The notes: a model not told the origin generated them from the letters alone. Positions 7,761 to 16,299 are shown, counted from the first letter of the stretch. The stretch: 64,000 nucleotides of DNA from VXLM01 sp034421575 (GCA_034421575.1 DAOUKG010000036.1:1-64000); one strand, 5' to 3'. Numbers and translations: made by a program.

Positions 7761-9347
7761 CTACGGCACCGCCTGGCCGGCCATGATGCCGGTGCATCGC
7801 TCGCTGTCCACGGCCACCTGACCGTTCACCAAGACGTACGGAATTCCGACGGGGTGTTGGGTCGGATCTTCGTACGTTGAGGTGTCGATTACCCGGTCGG
7901 CATCGAAGATCGTAATGTCGGCGAAGTAGCCCTCAGCCAACCTGCCTCTCTTCGTCAGATTGAACCGCCGCGCCGGACGGTCGGTCATGCGATGCACCAT
8001 ACCCTCGAGGGTCACGGTCGGATAGGCACGTCGCAGCCGTCCGAGGAAGCGTGGGAAGGCCCCGTAGGAGCGCGGGTGTGGCATCGAACCGGCAGGCGTG
8101 ATGTCGGAGCATACCATGTAGTCGTCGCGGGCTATGAGGTCCATGGAGTCCTTGCTGACCTGTCGCCAGAGACCGTAGCTCGTCGGCGGGGGCATGGTGT
8201 ACCCGACGGAGAGGTCTTCCTGAAGGAGTATGTCGCACAGGGCCTCGCCGAGGGTCTTGCCCATCTGCTCCGCATACTGGGGCAGGCTTATACCCTCAAG
8301 GGACGGATCGCCCGGAATGTACGAGAAGACGACCTCATCCAACGAACGCAGGTAGTAGAACTCGTTCTCCAGGTAGTCGACGATTCGCCTGCGGTCGCCG
8401 GGATCCTTGAGCCTCTCGATAATGGCGTCGGGTCCGCCGTCCTGCGACCAACTCGGCAGGAAGCTGACGGGAATCGTGGAGCCGCTTGCGTAGGGGTAGA
8501 TGTCCAGGGTGACATCCACTCCTTCCGCCTTCGCCTCGTCGATCAGGGCCATGTGCTCCTCGACCTTGCCCGCAGTCTTGGGGTCCGTGCGGAAGTGGGC
8601 GAAGTGGACCTTCACGCCGGAGCGCCGCCCGATCTCCAGCACCTCGGGCACGCCGCCACCACCGAACGCGCGTTCCGGGTTGGCGCGTCGAGGTTCGGCC
8701 ATGTACACGCCGCCGAGGTCGCGAACGAGCTCGCATATCTCGACGAGTTCATCGGTGCTCGTCCATGGTCCCGGGTAGTAGCTTGACCCAGTGGAGAAAC
8801 CCACGGCGCCCTGCTCCATGCTCTCGCGGACGAGGTCCTTGTAGCGGGCCATCAGGTCCCCGGTCAGGGGAACGTCACGGAAGCCAGCGGCCTCAAGTCG
8901 AACGGTGCCGTTCGGCACGAGGTAGGCGGTGTTGATCGAGACTTTCTCGTGATAGTTGGCTCGAAATGCCTCGACGCTGCTCATGTCGAGGTTTTCCGGC
9001 GGTTCGCCGAGCAGCCCCTTCAGCCAGCGGCGGTAGGCCAGATAGTTGTCGTGGGACAGAGGTGCGTACGACATGCCGTCGATGCCCAGGAATTCCGTCG
9101 TGATTCCCTGCCGCAGCCCGCAGGCGTGCTGGGGGTCGACAAGAAGGTCGCCTTCGGAGTGGGTATGCGTGTCGATGAAACCCGGCGAGACCGTCAGCCC
9201 GCTCGCGTCGATCACCCGCCTTGCAACTGCCTGTGACAGGTCGCCGATGCACTCGATGCGTTCGCCTCGTATGCCAAGATCCGCCCTATAGCCGGGCGCA
9301 CCCGTCCCGTCTACGACATCACCTCCGCTGACAACTACGTCGAGCAT
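7761..9347 (-). CDS. N-acyl-D-amino-acid deacylase (D-aminoacylase family)
   Basis: Zinc amidohydrolase removing the acyl group from N-acyl-D-amino acids or related amides. 528 aa from the ATG at 9347, which has GGAGGAG 6-12 bp upstream; a longer open frame runs into the intergenic region but has no such site. Amidohydrolase opening GFIDTHTHSEGD (57-68) gives the HxH metal site. Further conserved parts are STGSSYYPG, VHFAHFRT and the C-terminal MTDRPARRFNL with a composite beta-sandwich ending. No signal peptide. Substrate unproved; the family includes dihydroorotase- and hydantoinase-like members. Confidence 0.85.
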   Translation of the reverse strand: MLDVVVSGGDVVDGTGAPGYRADLGIRGERIECIGDLSQAVARRVIDASGLTVSPGFIDTHTHSEGDLLVDPQHACGLRQGITTEFLGIDGMSYAPLSHDNYLAYRRWLKGLLGEPPENLDMSSVEAFRANYHEKVSINTAYLVPNGTVRLEAAGFRDVPLTGDLMARYKDLVRESMEQGAVGFSTGSSYYPGPWTSTDELVEICELVRDLGGVYMAEPRRANPERAFGGGGVPEVLEIGRRSGVKVHFAHFRTDPKTAGKVEEHMALIDEAKAEGVDVTLDIYPYASGSTIPVSFLPSWSQDGGPDAIIERLKDPGDRRRIVDYLENEFYYLRSLDEVVFSYIPGDPSLEGISLPQYAEQMGKTLGEALCDILLQEDLSVGYTMPPPTSYGLWRQVSKDSMDLIARDDYMVCSDITPAGSMPHPRSYGAFPRFLGRLRRAYPTVTLEGMVHRMTDRPARRFNLTKRGRLAEGYFADITIFDADRVIDTSTYEDPTQHPVGIPYVLVNGQVAVDSERCTGIMAGQAVP

Positions 9348-9465
9348 GGTTCGCTCCTCCGTTGGACTGCGACAAGTGTACCACCGAATCTCCCAGACGC
9401 GGGAAACTCCAAATGTCGTAAAATGAAGATAGCGTGACTTCATCAACACGTAACGGCGGAACAGG

Positions 9466-11226
9466 ATGAATAACTCCCAAATCGCCGAAGTCTTCGAGAA
9501 CATCGCGGGCCTGCTTGAGATCAAGGGCGAGCGCCGCTTCGTCGTCGTTTCCTACCAGCGGGCCGCGCGCACCATCGATCATCTTCCGAGCGAGATCGAG
9601 CAAATGGTGCGAGACGAAGAAGATTTGACCCAGATCCCCGGCATAGGCAAGGCCATCGCGGGCAAGATCACGCAGCTTGCCACCGAAGGCAAGATGGACT
9701 TCTACGAAAAGCTGCGAGGTGAGTTCCCGGACGGCATTCTCGATGTCATGCGCGTGCCCGGCGTCGGCCCAAAGTCGGCCAAGCGTCTCTGGGACGAGCT
9801 GGACGTGACGACGGTGGAGGCGCTTGAGGCTGTGGCGTCGGACGGACGGCTGGCATCACTATCGCGCATGGGGCCGAAGAAGGCCGATAACATCCTCAAG
9901 GAGATAGCGGCAGCTAGAACCAAGGGGGACCGTGTTCCCGTCGCTCGCGCTTTGCCGGCGGCAGAGCGCGTGATAGCAGCCCTCAAGGAACGGTGCCCCA
10001 GCATCGTCCGCATCGAAGCGGCTGGCAGCCTGCGGCGTTTCGAGGAGACCATCGGGGACATCGACATCGTCTGCACGGCAAGCGATCCTCAGCAAGTCCT
10101 CGATGCCCTCGTGGAGCTGCCGAACGTAGCCGACGTGCTCGGACACGGGGAGAAGAAGTCGGCAGTCGTGCTGAGCGAGGGTGTTCAGGTGGACCTGCGA
10201 GTCGTGGATGATTCCCAGTTCGGCGCACTTCTCCAGTACTTCACGGGAGACAAGCAGCACAACATTCGTCTCCGGGAACATGCCGTGCGACAGGGACTTT
10301 CGGTAAACGAGTACGGCATCACGGACACGGAGACGGGCGAGACCGAGTCCTTCTCCGACGAGGAGGCCGTGTACGAACGACTGGGGCTCCAGTACATTCC
10401 TCCCGAATTGCGTCGAGGAGGAGACGAGATCAGACGGGCTCGCAAACGTTCGATTCCCAGGTTGGTCGAAGTGTCCGACCTCAAGGGTGATCTCCACGTG
10501 CACACCGAGTGGAGCGACGGTCGCGATCCGACAGAGATCATGGCGGCGGCAGCGGCTGAGCGATGCTACGAGTACGCCGCCATCACCGACCACTCCGCAG
10601 GCAGGGGCATAGCCGGTGGCCTGAGCGTCGAGCGGCTCGACGAGCACATCCGCGAGATACGTGAACTGGAGGACCGGCTCGGCAGCATCAAGCTGCTGGC
10701 CGGGTCGGAGGTCGACATTCGGGCCGACGGAAGTCTTGATTACGACGGTGAGGTGCTTGACCGGCTGGATTGGGTCGTCGCGTCGGTACACTCCGGCATG
10801 GGGCAGGACGTGGAGACCATGACCGCGCGCATCATCGCGGCGATGCACAGTCCGCACGTGACGGCGATAGGTCACCTAACCACCCGCATGATCGGAGAGC
10901 GCAAGCCCATCGAGGCTGACTTCGAGGCTATCTTCCGAGCCGCCGCCGAGACCGGCACCGCGCTTGAGATCAACTCATCGCCGCGTCGACTCGACCTCAA
11001 GGACACCCACGCTGCACGCGCCCGTGAACTGGGAGTGCCGTTGGTGATCGACAGTGACGCGCACGACTCGGAGAGTCTCAACAATCAGCGTTGCGGAGTC
11101 GCGGTGGCGCGCAGGGCATGGTGCGAGCCGAGGCACGTCCTCAACACTTTGCCTCTCGATAGCTTCATGGAGTATCTTGCTGCCGACAAGCCTGAGCGAA
11201 CTCAATTCTTAGCCAGTCATGGATAG
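9466..11226 (+). CDS. polX: DNA polymerase/3'-5' exonuclease PolX
   Basis: 586-aa family-X polymerase for DNA repair, with a PHP exonuclease. N-terminal helix-hairpin-helix region (about 1-130, with IPGIGKAIAGKI and VPGVGPKSAKRLW). The polymerase metal site GDIDIV is near residues 196-201, and the third acid is in VDLRVVD near 242. The C-terminal PHP domain has GDLHVHTEWSDG near 340, DHS near 372 and DSDAHD near 530. All metal ligands I can check are present. Divergent from the deacylase across 118 bp. Its 3' end overlaps the next gene by 8 bp. Confidence 0.95.
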   Translation: MNNSQIAEVFENIAGLLEIKGERRFVVVSYQRAARTIDHLPSEIEQMVRDEEDLTQIPGIGKAIAGKITQLATEGKMDFYEKLRGEFPDGILDVMRVPGVGPKSAKRLWDELDVTTVEALEAVASDGRLASLSRMGPKKADNILKEIAAARTKGDRVPVARALPAAERVIAALKERCPSIVRIEAAGSLRRFEETIGDIDIVCTASDPQQVLDALVELPNVADVLGHGEKKSAVVLSEGVQVDLRVVDDSQFGALLQYFTGDKQHNIRLREHAVRQGLSVNEYGITDTETGETESFSDEEAVYERLGLQYIPPELRRGGDEIRRARKRSIPRLVEVSDLKGDLHVHTEWSDGRDPTEIMAAAAAERCYEYAAITDHSAGRGIAGGLSVERLDEHIREIRELEDRLGSIKLLAGSEVDIRADGSLDYDGEVLDRLDWVVASVHSGMGQDVETMTARIIAAMHSPHVTAIGHLTTRMIGERKPIEADFEAIFRAAAETGTALEINSSPRRLDLKDTHAARARELGVPLVIDSDAHDSESLNNQRCGVAVARRAWCEPRHVLNTLPLDSFMEYLAADKPERTQFLASHG

Positions 11227-11932
11227 CACAACGACAACCACAGGCGTTGATTCCCGACGCCTTGCCATAAAGCACCTCAAGGCAGCCCTGGCCGCTGGAA
11301 AGGACTGGCCGGAGGCGCTTCTCGAGGCGATGGCCCTGTGGACCGTCCCAGAAGAGAGACGCAAGAAACGCAAGTACAACTACTTCATAGCAGGAGAGGC
11401 ATTCGACTGGCTTCTGCTGGCAGAACGCCTGCTGGATGAGACGCGACGCGCTGTTCCTCAAGACGAGCTTGAGAGGCTTCTCTTCGAGGGAAAGTTCCCC
11501 GACCGGTTCGACACCGAGCGTGTCCAGGAGATTCTCGGTGTGGACAAGTACCGGGGATACCTGAACTTCTACTACGGGGTCACGGTCGAGGAGGCTCTGC
11601 AGCTGGCATGTGAATTGGAGCTGCGCAAGAGGGATACCTCCAACGGCGTACGGTACCGCGGGGCTTACTCGGAAAAGGCATTCCCGAAGATTTATCTGAA
11701 GACTCGCGAAGAGCTGCTCAGCATGTTCCGCGAGTCCAAGAAGGTCGAACCCGACGGGATCGAGTCGATGGCGGAGCACCGCGCATTTACCTACTGGCTC
11801 TTCAAGTATCGCTGGGCCAACTCCGACAAGGCGAGAATCGCCAGCGACACCACCAAGGGGCTTCGTCAGCTCGAACGAATGGAGGCCGCGTCCAAGAACA
11901 GGCGGGGCGTGGTGGTTTCGGTCGGGACGTAG
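11219..11932 (+). CDS. Conserved-looking protein of unknown function after polX
   Basis: 237 aa with no family I recognise. It is highly charged, rich in Glu, Lys and Arg, with tryptophans and helical periodicity throughout. No signal peptide, membrane segment or Cys motif. The centre (about 55-170) contains FIAGEAFDWLLLAERLLDE and KYRGYLNFYYGVTVEEALQ, compatible with an all-helical cytoplasmic or nucleic-acid-associated protein. The overlap with polX suggests cotranscription and perhaps a repair-related role, by position only. Codon use matches its neighbours. Confidence 0.7.
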   Translation: MDSTTTTTGVDSRRLAIKHLKAALAAGKDWPEALLEAMALWTVPEERRKKRKYNYFIAGEAFDWLLLAERLLDETRRAVPQDELERLLFEGKFPDRFDTERVQEILGVDKYRGYLNFYYGVTVEEALQLACELELRKRDTSNGVRYRGAYSEKAFPKIYLKTREELLSMFRESKKVEPDGIESMAEHRAFTYWLFKYRWANSDKARIASDTTKGLRQLERMEAASKNRRGVVVSVGT

Positions 11933-12011
11933 ACGGCAATCTATCGTCGTCTACTGGACCTCTTCGTTTGACCGCGATTTCATGTCTAGGCGCACCTTGA
12001 CTATCAGTAGC

Positions 12012-12320
12012 TCAGGAAGCCCTTGTGTCGGGTTGAGCTTCCGCCTTCGGCTCGAAGCTGATCCGTAGTCGAGTGCCCGTGCTTTGGGCGATTCTCTCCA
12101 GCGTTCTGGTTGAGGGATGCACCCGCCCGCTCTCGAGACGGGCAACGACCGACTGGGTGGTCCTCATACGATCTGCGAGTTCTGCTTGGGTAAGGCCGGC
12201 ATCAGTGCGGGCTTGGATCAAGGAACGGACGAAATCGAACTCCGGCGCAAGTTCCTCATACGCCGATCGATAGTTAGGGTCTTCGCTCCATTGCTTGTGA
12301 AGGTCGCTCACTTTCGTCAA
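12012..12320 (-). CDS. higA: HigA-like XRE-family antitoxin
   Basis: 102-aa helix-turn-helix protein. The XRE HTH is at about residues 40-92, with GLTQAELADRM, TTQSVVARLESGR and HPSTRTLERIA. It most likely binds and neutralises the toxin encoded immediately upstream and represses the operon. The start overlaps the toxin stop by 4 bp. The toxin-first order is typical of HigBA. Confidence 0.85.
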   Translation of the reverse strand: MTKVSDLHKQWSEDPNYRSAYEELAPEFDFVRSLIQARTDAGLTQAELADRMRTTQSVVARLESGRVHPSTRTLERIAQSTGTRLRISFEPKAEAQPDTRAS

Positions 12321-12643
12321 TTCAGCACCTCCCTGGCGCGACGCAACGCCAAGTCAATCTCGCTACGCGGCGTCTTTCGAGTCTTCTTAATAAAGACCCG
12401 CACTACAACAACACGCCTACCTCTGACTGTGACATAGAGGGCACGGGATATCCCATCACGACCTGTCAGACGCATCTCCCAGAGTGGACCGGTCAAGTGC
12501 CTAACATGCGGTGCGCCTACGCGATCCAATCCCACGGCTGCGATCAACTCACTTATGCGAACGAACCTCGCACGCATATCAGCTGGGAGAGCATCCAGCT
12601 CCTCGTCAACAGTCTCGTTTAGGGTCTCAACGGACCACTCCAT
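12317..12643 (-). CDS. higB: HigB/RelE-like toxin (phage Gp49-like)
   Basis: 108-aa protein of the RelE superfamily, Gp49-like group: HLTGPLWEMRLTG then RALYVTVRGRRVVVVRVFIKKTRKTP, the conserved beta sheet with basic catalytic residues and the KKT(R/P)KTP ending. Expected to cleave mRNA at ribosomes. The gene is followed by a 4-bp-overlapping HTH antitoxin. A -10 box lies only 9 bp before the ATG, so the message may be leaderless. Confidence 0.87.
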   Translation of the reverse strand: MEWSVETLNETVDEELDALPADMRARFVRISELIAAVGLDRVGAPHVRHLTGPLWEMRLTGRDGISRALYVTVRGRRVVVVRVFIKKTRKTPRSEIDLALRRAREVLN

Positions 12644-12652
12644 GCTCTCTCA

Positions 12653-12661
12653 ATTATAGCA
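12653..12661 (-). promoter_or_regulatory. Extended -10 promoter of higBA
   Basis: On - the sequence reads TGCTATAAT, a perfect extended -10, ending 9 bp before the higB ATG. Transcription would start at or within a few bases of the start codon, suggesting a leaderless mRNA. Confidence 0.5.
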
Positions 12662-12713
12662 CATTTGGTATATTGAAATTGACCCTGTCCTTATGGCGAC
12701 GTATCAAGTCCCC

Positions 12714-12767
12714 TTACCCGTACACGTCGGCGATCACCTTGCGCAGGTACCTGGTTGCGTTGGACAG
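12714..12767 (-). pseudogene. 3' remnant of a TIM-barrel isomerase paralogue
   Basis: Reads NATRYLRKVIADVYG then stop, matching the C-terminus of the intact protein at 13527-14354 (ATKHLRKVIAEVYG) in protein and clearly in DNA, with the same TAA. Nothing else of the gene remains; the RelE toxin tail abuts it. This implies the gene was once duplicated here and that toxin-antitoxin DNA replaced most of one copy. Confidence 0.7.
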
Positions 12768-12768
12768 G

Positions 12769-13155
12769 CTATCGGTAAACCCTGTCACGGGGTTGCACGC
12801 TCAGGACGACCACAGTCCTTTCCTGGGTATCGACGCGAAATCGCAGTCTAATACCAATTGAGTGTGACGAGACCGTATTCTCGCTGACCGGCCTTTCTGG
12901 ATTCCGGCCTACGCCGGAATGACGGGCGAGTTGTTAATTCACGGTGTAGTCAAGGTGAATTGGTATAAGGTCACCTACACGAATTCTCCAGTCGTCCCTT
13001 GAGCCACGAAGTTTGCGCAGGTCTCCTTCCTTCGGAAACTCAGCCAGCGCATCCAAGGCGCGTGCAATCCGCATCTGATATTGAGGAGTGAGCCGCCTAA
13101 TCTCTCGTTCAGCGCGACGTGACACGGTGACCCTCCAAGCGGGTCTATTTGTCAC
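12769..13155 (-). pseudogene. relE: RelE-type toxin gene split by a small inserted element
   Basis: Codons 1-63 (13155 down to 12967) encode a ParE/RelE toxin: SRRAEREIRRL, the helical hairpin, then LRKLRGSRDDWRIRVGDL. The next codons come from an inserted 115-bp element and end at TAA near 12934. The missing C-terminus continues on the other side (12849 to 12769) as RLRFRVDTQERTVVVLSVQ and a tail ending DRVYR plus stop. Removing the element and one TA joins the two in frame to 89 codons, normal for the family. The paired antitoxin gene upstream looks intact. A truncated 73-aa product could still be made but lacks the last strands and the catalytic tail. Confidence 0.88.
12851..12965. mobile_element. 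MITE family 1, copy 1, inserted in relE
   Basis: 115-bp non-coding element with terminal inverted repeats ATACCAATT / AATTGGTA, flanked by TA on both sides (12849-12850, 12966-12967), as expected for Tc1/mariner or IS630-type transposition. The middle holds the palindrome at 12897-12924. It matches the copy at 44306-44433 in inverted orientation along its length. No transposase; it needs one in trans. Confidence 0.85.
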
Positions 13156-13402
13156 GCGTTAGTTCCTCACGCACTTGGGCCCAAGGACGGGCTTTCCCGT
13201 CGAGGTATTCCTGCCACGCCTCATCCGCAGCGTTCAACTCCTCTTCCGTCTCCGGTTCATCATCGAGAGGGGCTTCCAGCAGCGCCTGAATGAACGGATC
13301 TCGGTTGCTCCGAAGGAACTGAATGTAGCGCGCCGCCGCATGTACCTCGGCGTCAGGAAGGTCTTCAATCAGTTGATGAAGGTCATCTTTCGTCATTGCC
13401 AT
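13145..13402 (-). CDS. Antitoxin partner of the split RelE toxin
   Basis: 85-aa acidic protein starting with a helix of the DUF2281/RelB-like antitoxin kind (LHQLIEDLPDAEVHAAARYIQFL), followed by an acidic disordered middle (DDEPETEEELNAADEAWQEY) and WAQVREEL. Its 3' end overlaps the toxin start by 11 bp, the standard antitoxin-toxin order. With the toxin disrupted it has lost its selective reason to persist, so the disruption may be recent or the antitoxin may act on other toxins. Confidence 0.75.
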   Translation of the reverse strand: MAMTKDDLHQLIEDLPDAEVHAAARYIQFLRSNRDPFIQALLEAPLDDEPETEEELNAADEAWQEYLDGKARPWAQVREELTRDK

Positions 13403-13462
13403 GGGGACACTTCCTTAGGAATCCTTCATATCAGTTGCCACCGACACCACGAAACACTAAGC

Positions 13463-13486
13463 AGGGGCGATTCGCGAATCGCCCCT
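13463..13486. repeat. Perfect 24-bp palindrome
   Basis: AGGGGCGATTCGCGAATCGC plus CCCT, fully self-complementary, followed on + by TACGGGAGGTTTTTTCGGGG. On - it lies 41 bp beyond the isomerase stop and could serve as a transcript-end stem-loop. It belongs to the dispersed CCCCTACG-ending repeats of this window. Confidence 0.6.
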
Positions 13487-13526
13487 ACGGGAGGTTTTTT
13501 CGGGGTAAGGCTCCAAGTATTGTATC

Positions 13527-14354
13527 TTACCCGTACACCTCGGCGATGACCTTACGCAGGTGCTTGGTCGCCAGGGCGATTCCCTCCTCGGGGGTGCACT
13601 TGTTGCGGCCCTCGGCCCCCTCGTAGACGATGGAGATGTTGCCGTTGTAGCCGACGTTCTTGAGGATCTGGAAGATGCGGGGGTAGTCGAGGTAGGTCTC
13701 GACGCCGGTGTCGATCTGGTAGATCTTGGCTCGCACCGAACCGGCGTACGACGCTGTCGGCACGAGGTAGTCCTCGTAGAGGTCAACGTTGGGGTCGAAC
13801 TCGCCGCGCGGATGTGATCCGATGGCCCCGAGCCACTGGCCGGTATCCCACAGGAACGTGAAGTTCTCCTTGTCCACGTCGCCCAAGATGCGAAGGGCCT
13901 GTTCTGCCGTCATGCAGAAGCTGCCGTTATCGTGGTTCTGCAGGCCGATGATGACGCCGCGCTCGGCGGCGTAGTCGGAGAGTTCCTTGAAGTCCTCGAT
14001 CATCGGGCCCCAGAAGTACTCCTGCTCTTCCTTCGTATCCGGCCAGCTATGCCGCGCGAACACGCGGAGCATCTGCCCGCCCATCAGGGCCGTCATGTCC
14101 ACGTCTGCCCTGCCCTGCTCCATGCGGTCTTCACGCATGTCCAGGGGGCCGACGAAGCTGCCCCCGCCAAGGTATCCGACGGGCAGTCCGGCCTTCACGC
14201 ACATCATCTTGATCTTCATGACGAAGTCGATGTCGCGCGGCATCCCGCCGAGATGGAAGTCGATGACGTCCAGATCGAGTTCCCTGGCAAACTTCACATG
14301 CCCTGCGAATACTTCCGCGTCCGTTGCCCGCGCCATCCATCCGAGTTTTAGCAT
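13527..14354 (-). CDS. Xylose-isomerase-like TIM-barrel protein (sugar isomerase/epimerase)
   Basis: 275 aa of the AP-endonuclease-2/xylose-isomerase-like TIM-barrel superfamily. The start at 14354 has AAAGGAGA 6 bp upstream and gives MLKLGWMARATDAE, which aligns with its two paralogues at 17636 and 18522. Conserved parts include DVIDFHLGGMPRD, GYLGGGSFVGP, GLQNHDNGSF, the metal-site DTGQW and the late Glu in SIVYEGAEG. Probably binds a divalent metal and acts on a keto-sugar or polyol; substrate unknown. Last gene of a run with two PHP hydrolase genes on -. Confidence 0.78.
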   Translation of the reverse strand: MLKLGWMARATDAEVFAGHVKFARELDLDVIDFHLGGMPRDIDFVMKIKMMCVKAGLPVGYLGGGSFVGPLDMREDRMEQGRADVDMTALMGGQMLRVFARHSWPDTKEEQEYFWGPMIEDFKELSDYAAERGVIIGLQNHDNGSFCMTAEQALRILGDVDKENFTFLWDTGQWLGAIGSHPRGEFDPNVDLYEDYLVPTASYAGSVRAKIYQIDTGVETYLDYPRIFQILKNVGYNGNISIVYEGAEGRNKCTPEEGIALATKHLRKVIAEVYG

Positions 14355-14424
14355 TGGTGTCTCCTTTTGTGGTTCTTGTGCCAATTTCGAGTGATGCCAC
14401 CATATTCTCGCCGACCGAATTCGA

Positions 14425-14451
14425 TGGATTCCCGCTTTCGCGGGAATGACG
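14425..14451. repeat. Dispersed palindrome (GGATTCCCGC type)
   Basis: TGGATTCCCGCTTTCGCGGG then AATGACG, the same palindrome that forms the core of the small elements elsewhere in the window. Nearby CCATATTCTCGCC resembles part of MITE family 1, so this may be a decayed copy. It lies between the TIM-barrel gene and the PHP gene. Confidence 0.75.
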
Positions 14452-14481
14452 AGTCTATGGCGTATCTAAAACGAATTGATT

Positions 14482-15387
14482 TTACTCTTCACTTACGAAT
14501 ACCGGTTGCGTCCACGCCTTCACGCCCAGCGACGAGTAGACCGTGGCACGGACGTATCCTTCGTCTCCCTGAATCTCATACGTGGGTTCAAGTCCTTCGC
14601 GCTCTACCAAGACCCTACCGTCGGGGCCGGAAAAGACCGTCCGGTAGAGGCACGTGGCGTACTGCTCTATCGTCAGGGACACTCTCTCGTCGGTGGACTC
14701 CAACTCTTCGAGGGTTACGCCCGTCGACGAGTAGAAGCTTCCGGACGCCAGACCGTTCACTATGGAGTCGACAGTCAGCTCATCGGCCTCCACTACCACC
14801 CAACCGCGCCCGGGATTCAGCATGTCGTGGGCGAAGTCGAAATAGTGGTGCGAGTCGTCCGACGCCACGCCGAAGATGGGCTTGCCCGCAGTCAGCACGC
14901 CGTCCCATATCTCCTCGGCGGTGAACTTGCCGGGGCCTCCCTCGTTGTTTGTGACCGGTGAGCCGTTGAAGACCTCTATGAGGCTTGCGCCGTCGACCTC
15001 ACGAACGTGGGTGTGGTCGAAGGCCCACTGGTAGTTGGGATGGTTGATCGAGGCGATGCCACCGGCACCGAGTATGGCGTTCACGTTGCGCTGAATCGTA
15101 TCAACGATCTCGTCGCCGTGGTATGGCTCAACGACTCTCGTGATTCCAATGCCGTTTATGTGGATGGGTATGGAACCGTTATCGATCCGAGCCGAGACCT
15201 CTTCTCCCGGGACCATGAGCGGCCCGCCATCCACCTCGTGATCGAGGATCGTCCTGTGATTGTGGTCGCTCAGGACGAGGAAGTCGTAGTCGTGCTCCAT
15301 GAACCACTTGACCACGACCTCAGGATCGGCGTCGCCATCCGATTTCGTGGTGTGAGTATGGATGTTGCCCTTGTACCAGTTCGGCAT
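14482..15387 (-). CDS. PHP-domain metallohydrolase (CehA/McbA-like), copy 1
   Basis: 301 aa. The PHP signature opens at residue 8 (NIHTHTTKSDGDADP), with LSDHNH at about 38-43, GEEVSA, NHPNYQWAFDH near 113 and ASDDSHHY near 178; together these are the metal ligands of CehA/McbA-like phosphoesterase/amidase enzymes. A beta-sandwich C-terminus follows (about 225-301). The start codon abuts the stop of the paralogue upstream. The two share most of their sequence, so they arose by tandem duplication. The reaction is not known. Confidence 0.82.
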   Translation of the reverse strand: MPNWYKGNIHTHTTKSDGDADPEVVVKWFMEHDYDFLVLSDHNHRTILDHEVDGGPLMVPGEEVSARIDNGSIPIHINGIGITRVVEPYHGDEIVDTIQRNVNAILGAGGIASINHPNYQWAFDHTHVREVDGASLIEVFNGSPVTNNEGGPGKFTAEEIWDGVLTAGKPIFGVASDDSHHYFDFAHDMLNPGRGWVVVEADELTVDSIVNGLASGSFYSSTGVTLEELESTDERVSLTIEQYATCLYRTVFSGPDGRVLVEREGLEPTYEIQGDEGYVRATVYSSLGVKAWTQPVFVSEE

Positions 15388-16299
15388 CTAGTCACCCCTG
15401 ACGAAGACCGGCTGGGTCCACGCCTTGCCGCCGGAGGAGGAGCGTACGGTGGCCCGAACGTATCCCTCGTCGCCGCGTATGGTGTACGACGCCGACAGTC
15501 CAGTTTCCTCAGCGAGCACCTTGCCGTCCTTGCCGGAGAATGTCGTCGTGAAAATGAAGTCACTCTCCTCCTTGATCTCGAGGGAGACCGACTCGTCCGA
15601 CTGCTCCAACTCGGTCAACTCGATACCGGTAGATGAGTAGAACTCGCCCGTCGCGAGGCCGTCCACTATGGCGTCCATCGTGAGTTCGGGCGCTCGCACG
15701 ACTACCCATCCACGTCCGGGATTGCTCATGCCGGGATGGTAGTCGTAGTACCTGTGGGAGTCGTCGGTGGCGGTGCCGAAGATGACCCTGCCGGCGCTGA
15801 GGACACCGTCCCATATCTCCTCGGTGCTGGGCTTGCCGGGCGCTCCGTACAGGTTCACTCCGGGATGCCCATTGTAGACCTCCATCAGCTCTGCGCCCCT
15901 CACCTGAGTGATATGCGTGTGGTCGAAGGCCCAGTGGAAGTTGGGATGATTCAGTTGGGCAATGCCGTTCGCCTCGTGGATCGCGTCGACGTTGGCCTGG
16001 ATCGTAGTGACGATGTCGTTGCCATGGATAGGCTCCACGACACGCGAGATGCCGATGCCGTTGATGTGAATGGGAATCTGGCCAAACTCGATCCTGGCGG
16101 AGACCTCCTCTCCCGGGATCATCAGCGGCCCGCCCTCGACCTCGTGTTCGAGGATCGTGCGGTGGTTGTGGTCGCTGAGCATGAGGAAGTCGTAGCCGTG
16201 CTCCATGAACCAGTTGACGACGAACTCAGGGTCGGCGTCGCCATCCGACTCGGTTGTGTGAGTGTGCAGGTTGCCTTTGTACCACGTGAAGTCGGACAT
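15388..16299 (-). CDS. PHP-domain metallohydrolase (CehA/McbA-like), copy 2
   Basis: 303 aa from the ATG at 16299, with AGGAG about 8 bp upstream; the open frame extends further but without a site. Same architecture as the downstream paralogue: NLHTHTTESDGDADP at about 9-23, LSDHNH, NHPNFHWAFDH, ATDDSHRY, then a C-terminal beta domain ending KAWTQPVFVRGD. All PHP metal ligands are present. It probably leads an operon with copy 1 and perhaps the TIM-barrel gene. Divergent from the propeller gene at 16397. Confidence 0.82.
   Translation of the reverse strand: MSDFTWYKGNLHTHTTESDGDADPEFVVNWFMEHGYDFLMLSDHNHRTILEHEVEGGPLMIPGEEVSARIEFGQIPIHINGIGISRVVEPIHGNDIVTTIQANVDAIHEANGIAQLNHPNFHWAFDHTHITQVRGAELMEVYNGHPGVNLYGAPGKPSTEEIWDGVLSAGRVIFGTATDDSHRYYDYHPGMSNPGRGWVVVRAPELTMDAIVDGLATGEFYSSTGIELTELEQSDESVSLEIKEESDFIFTTTFSGKDGKVLAEETGLSASYTIRGDEGYVRATVRSSSGGKAWTQPVFVRGD

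Noticed and set aside
9348..9524. 59-residue N-terminal extension of the deacylase
   Set aside because: The ATG at 9347 has a strong GGAGGAG site and begins the typical amidohydrolase sequence; the extension overlaps the polX start and lacks family similarity.
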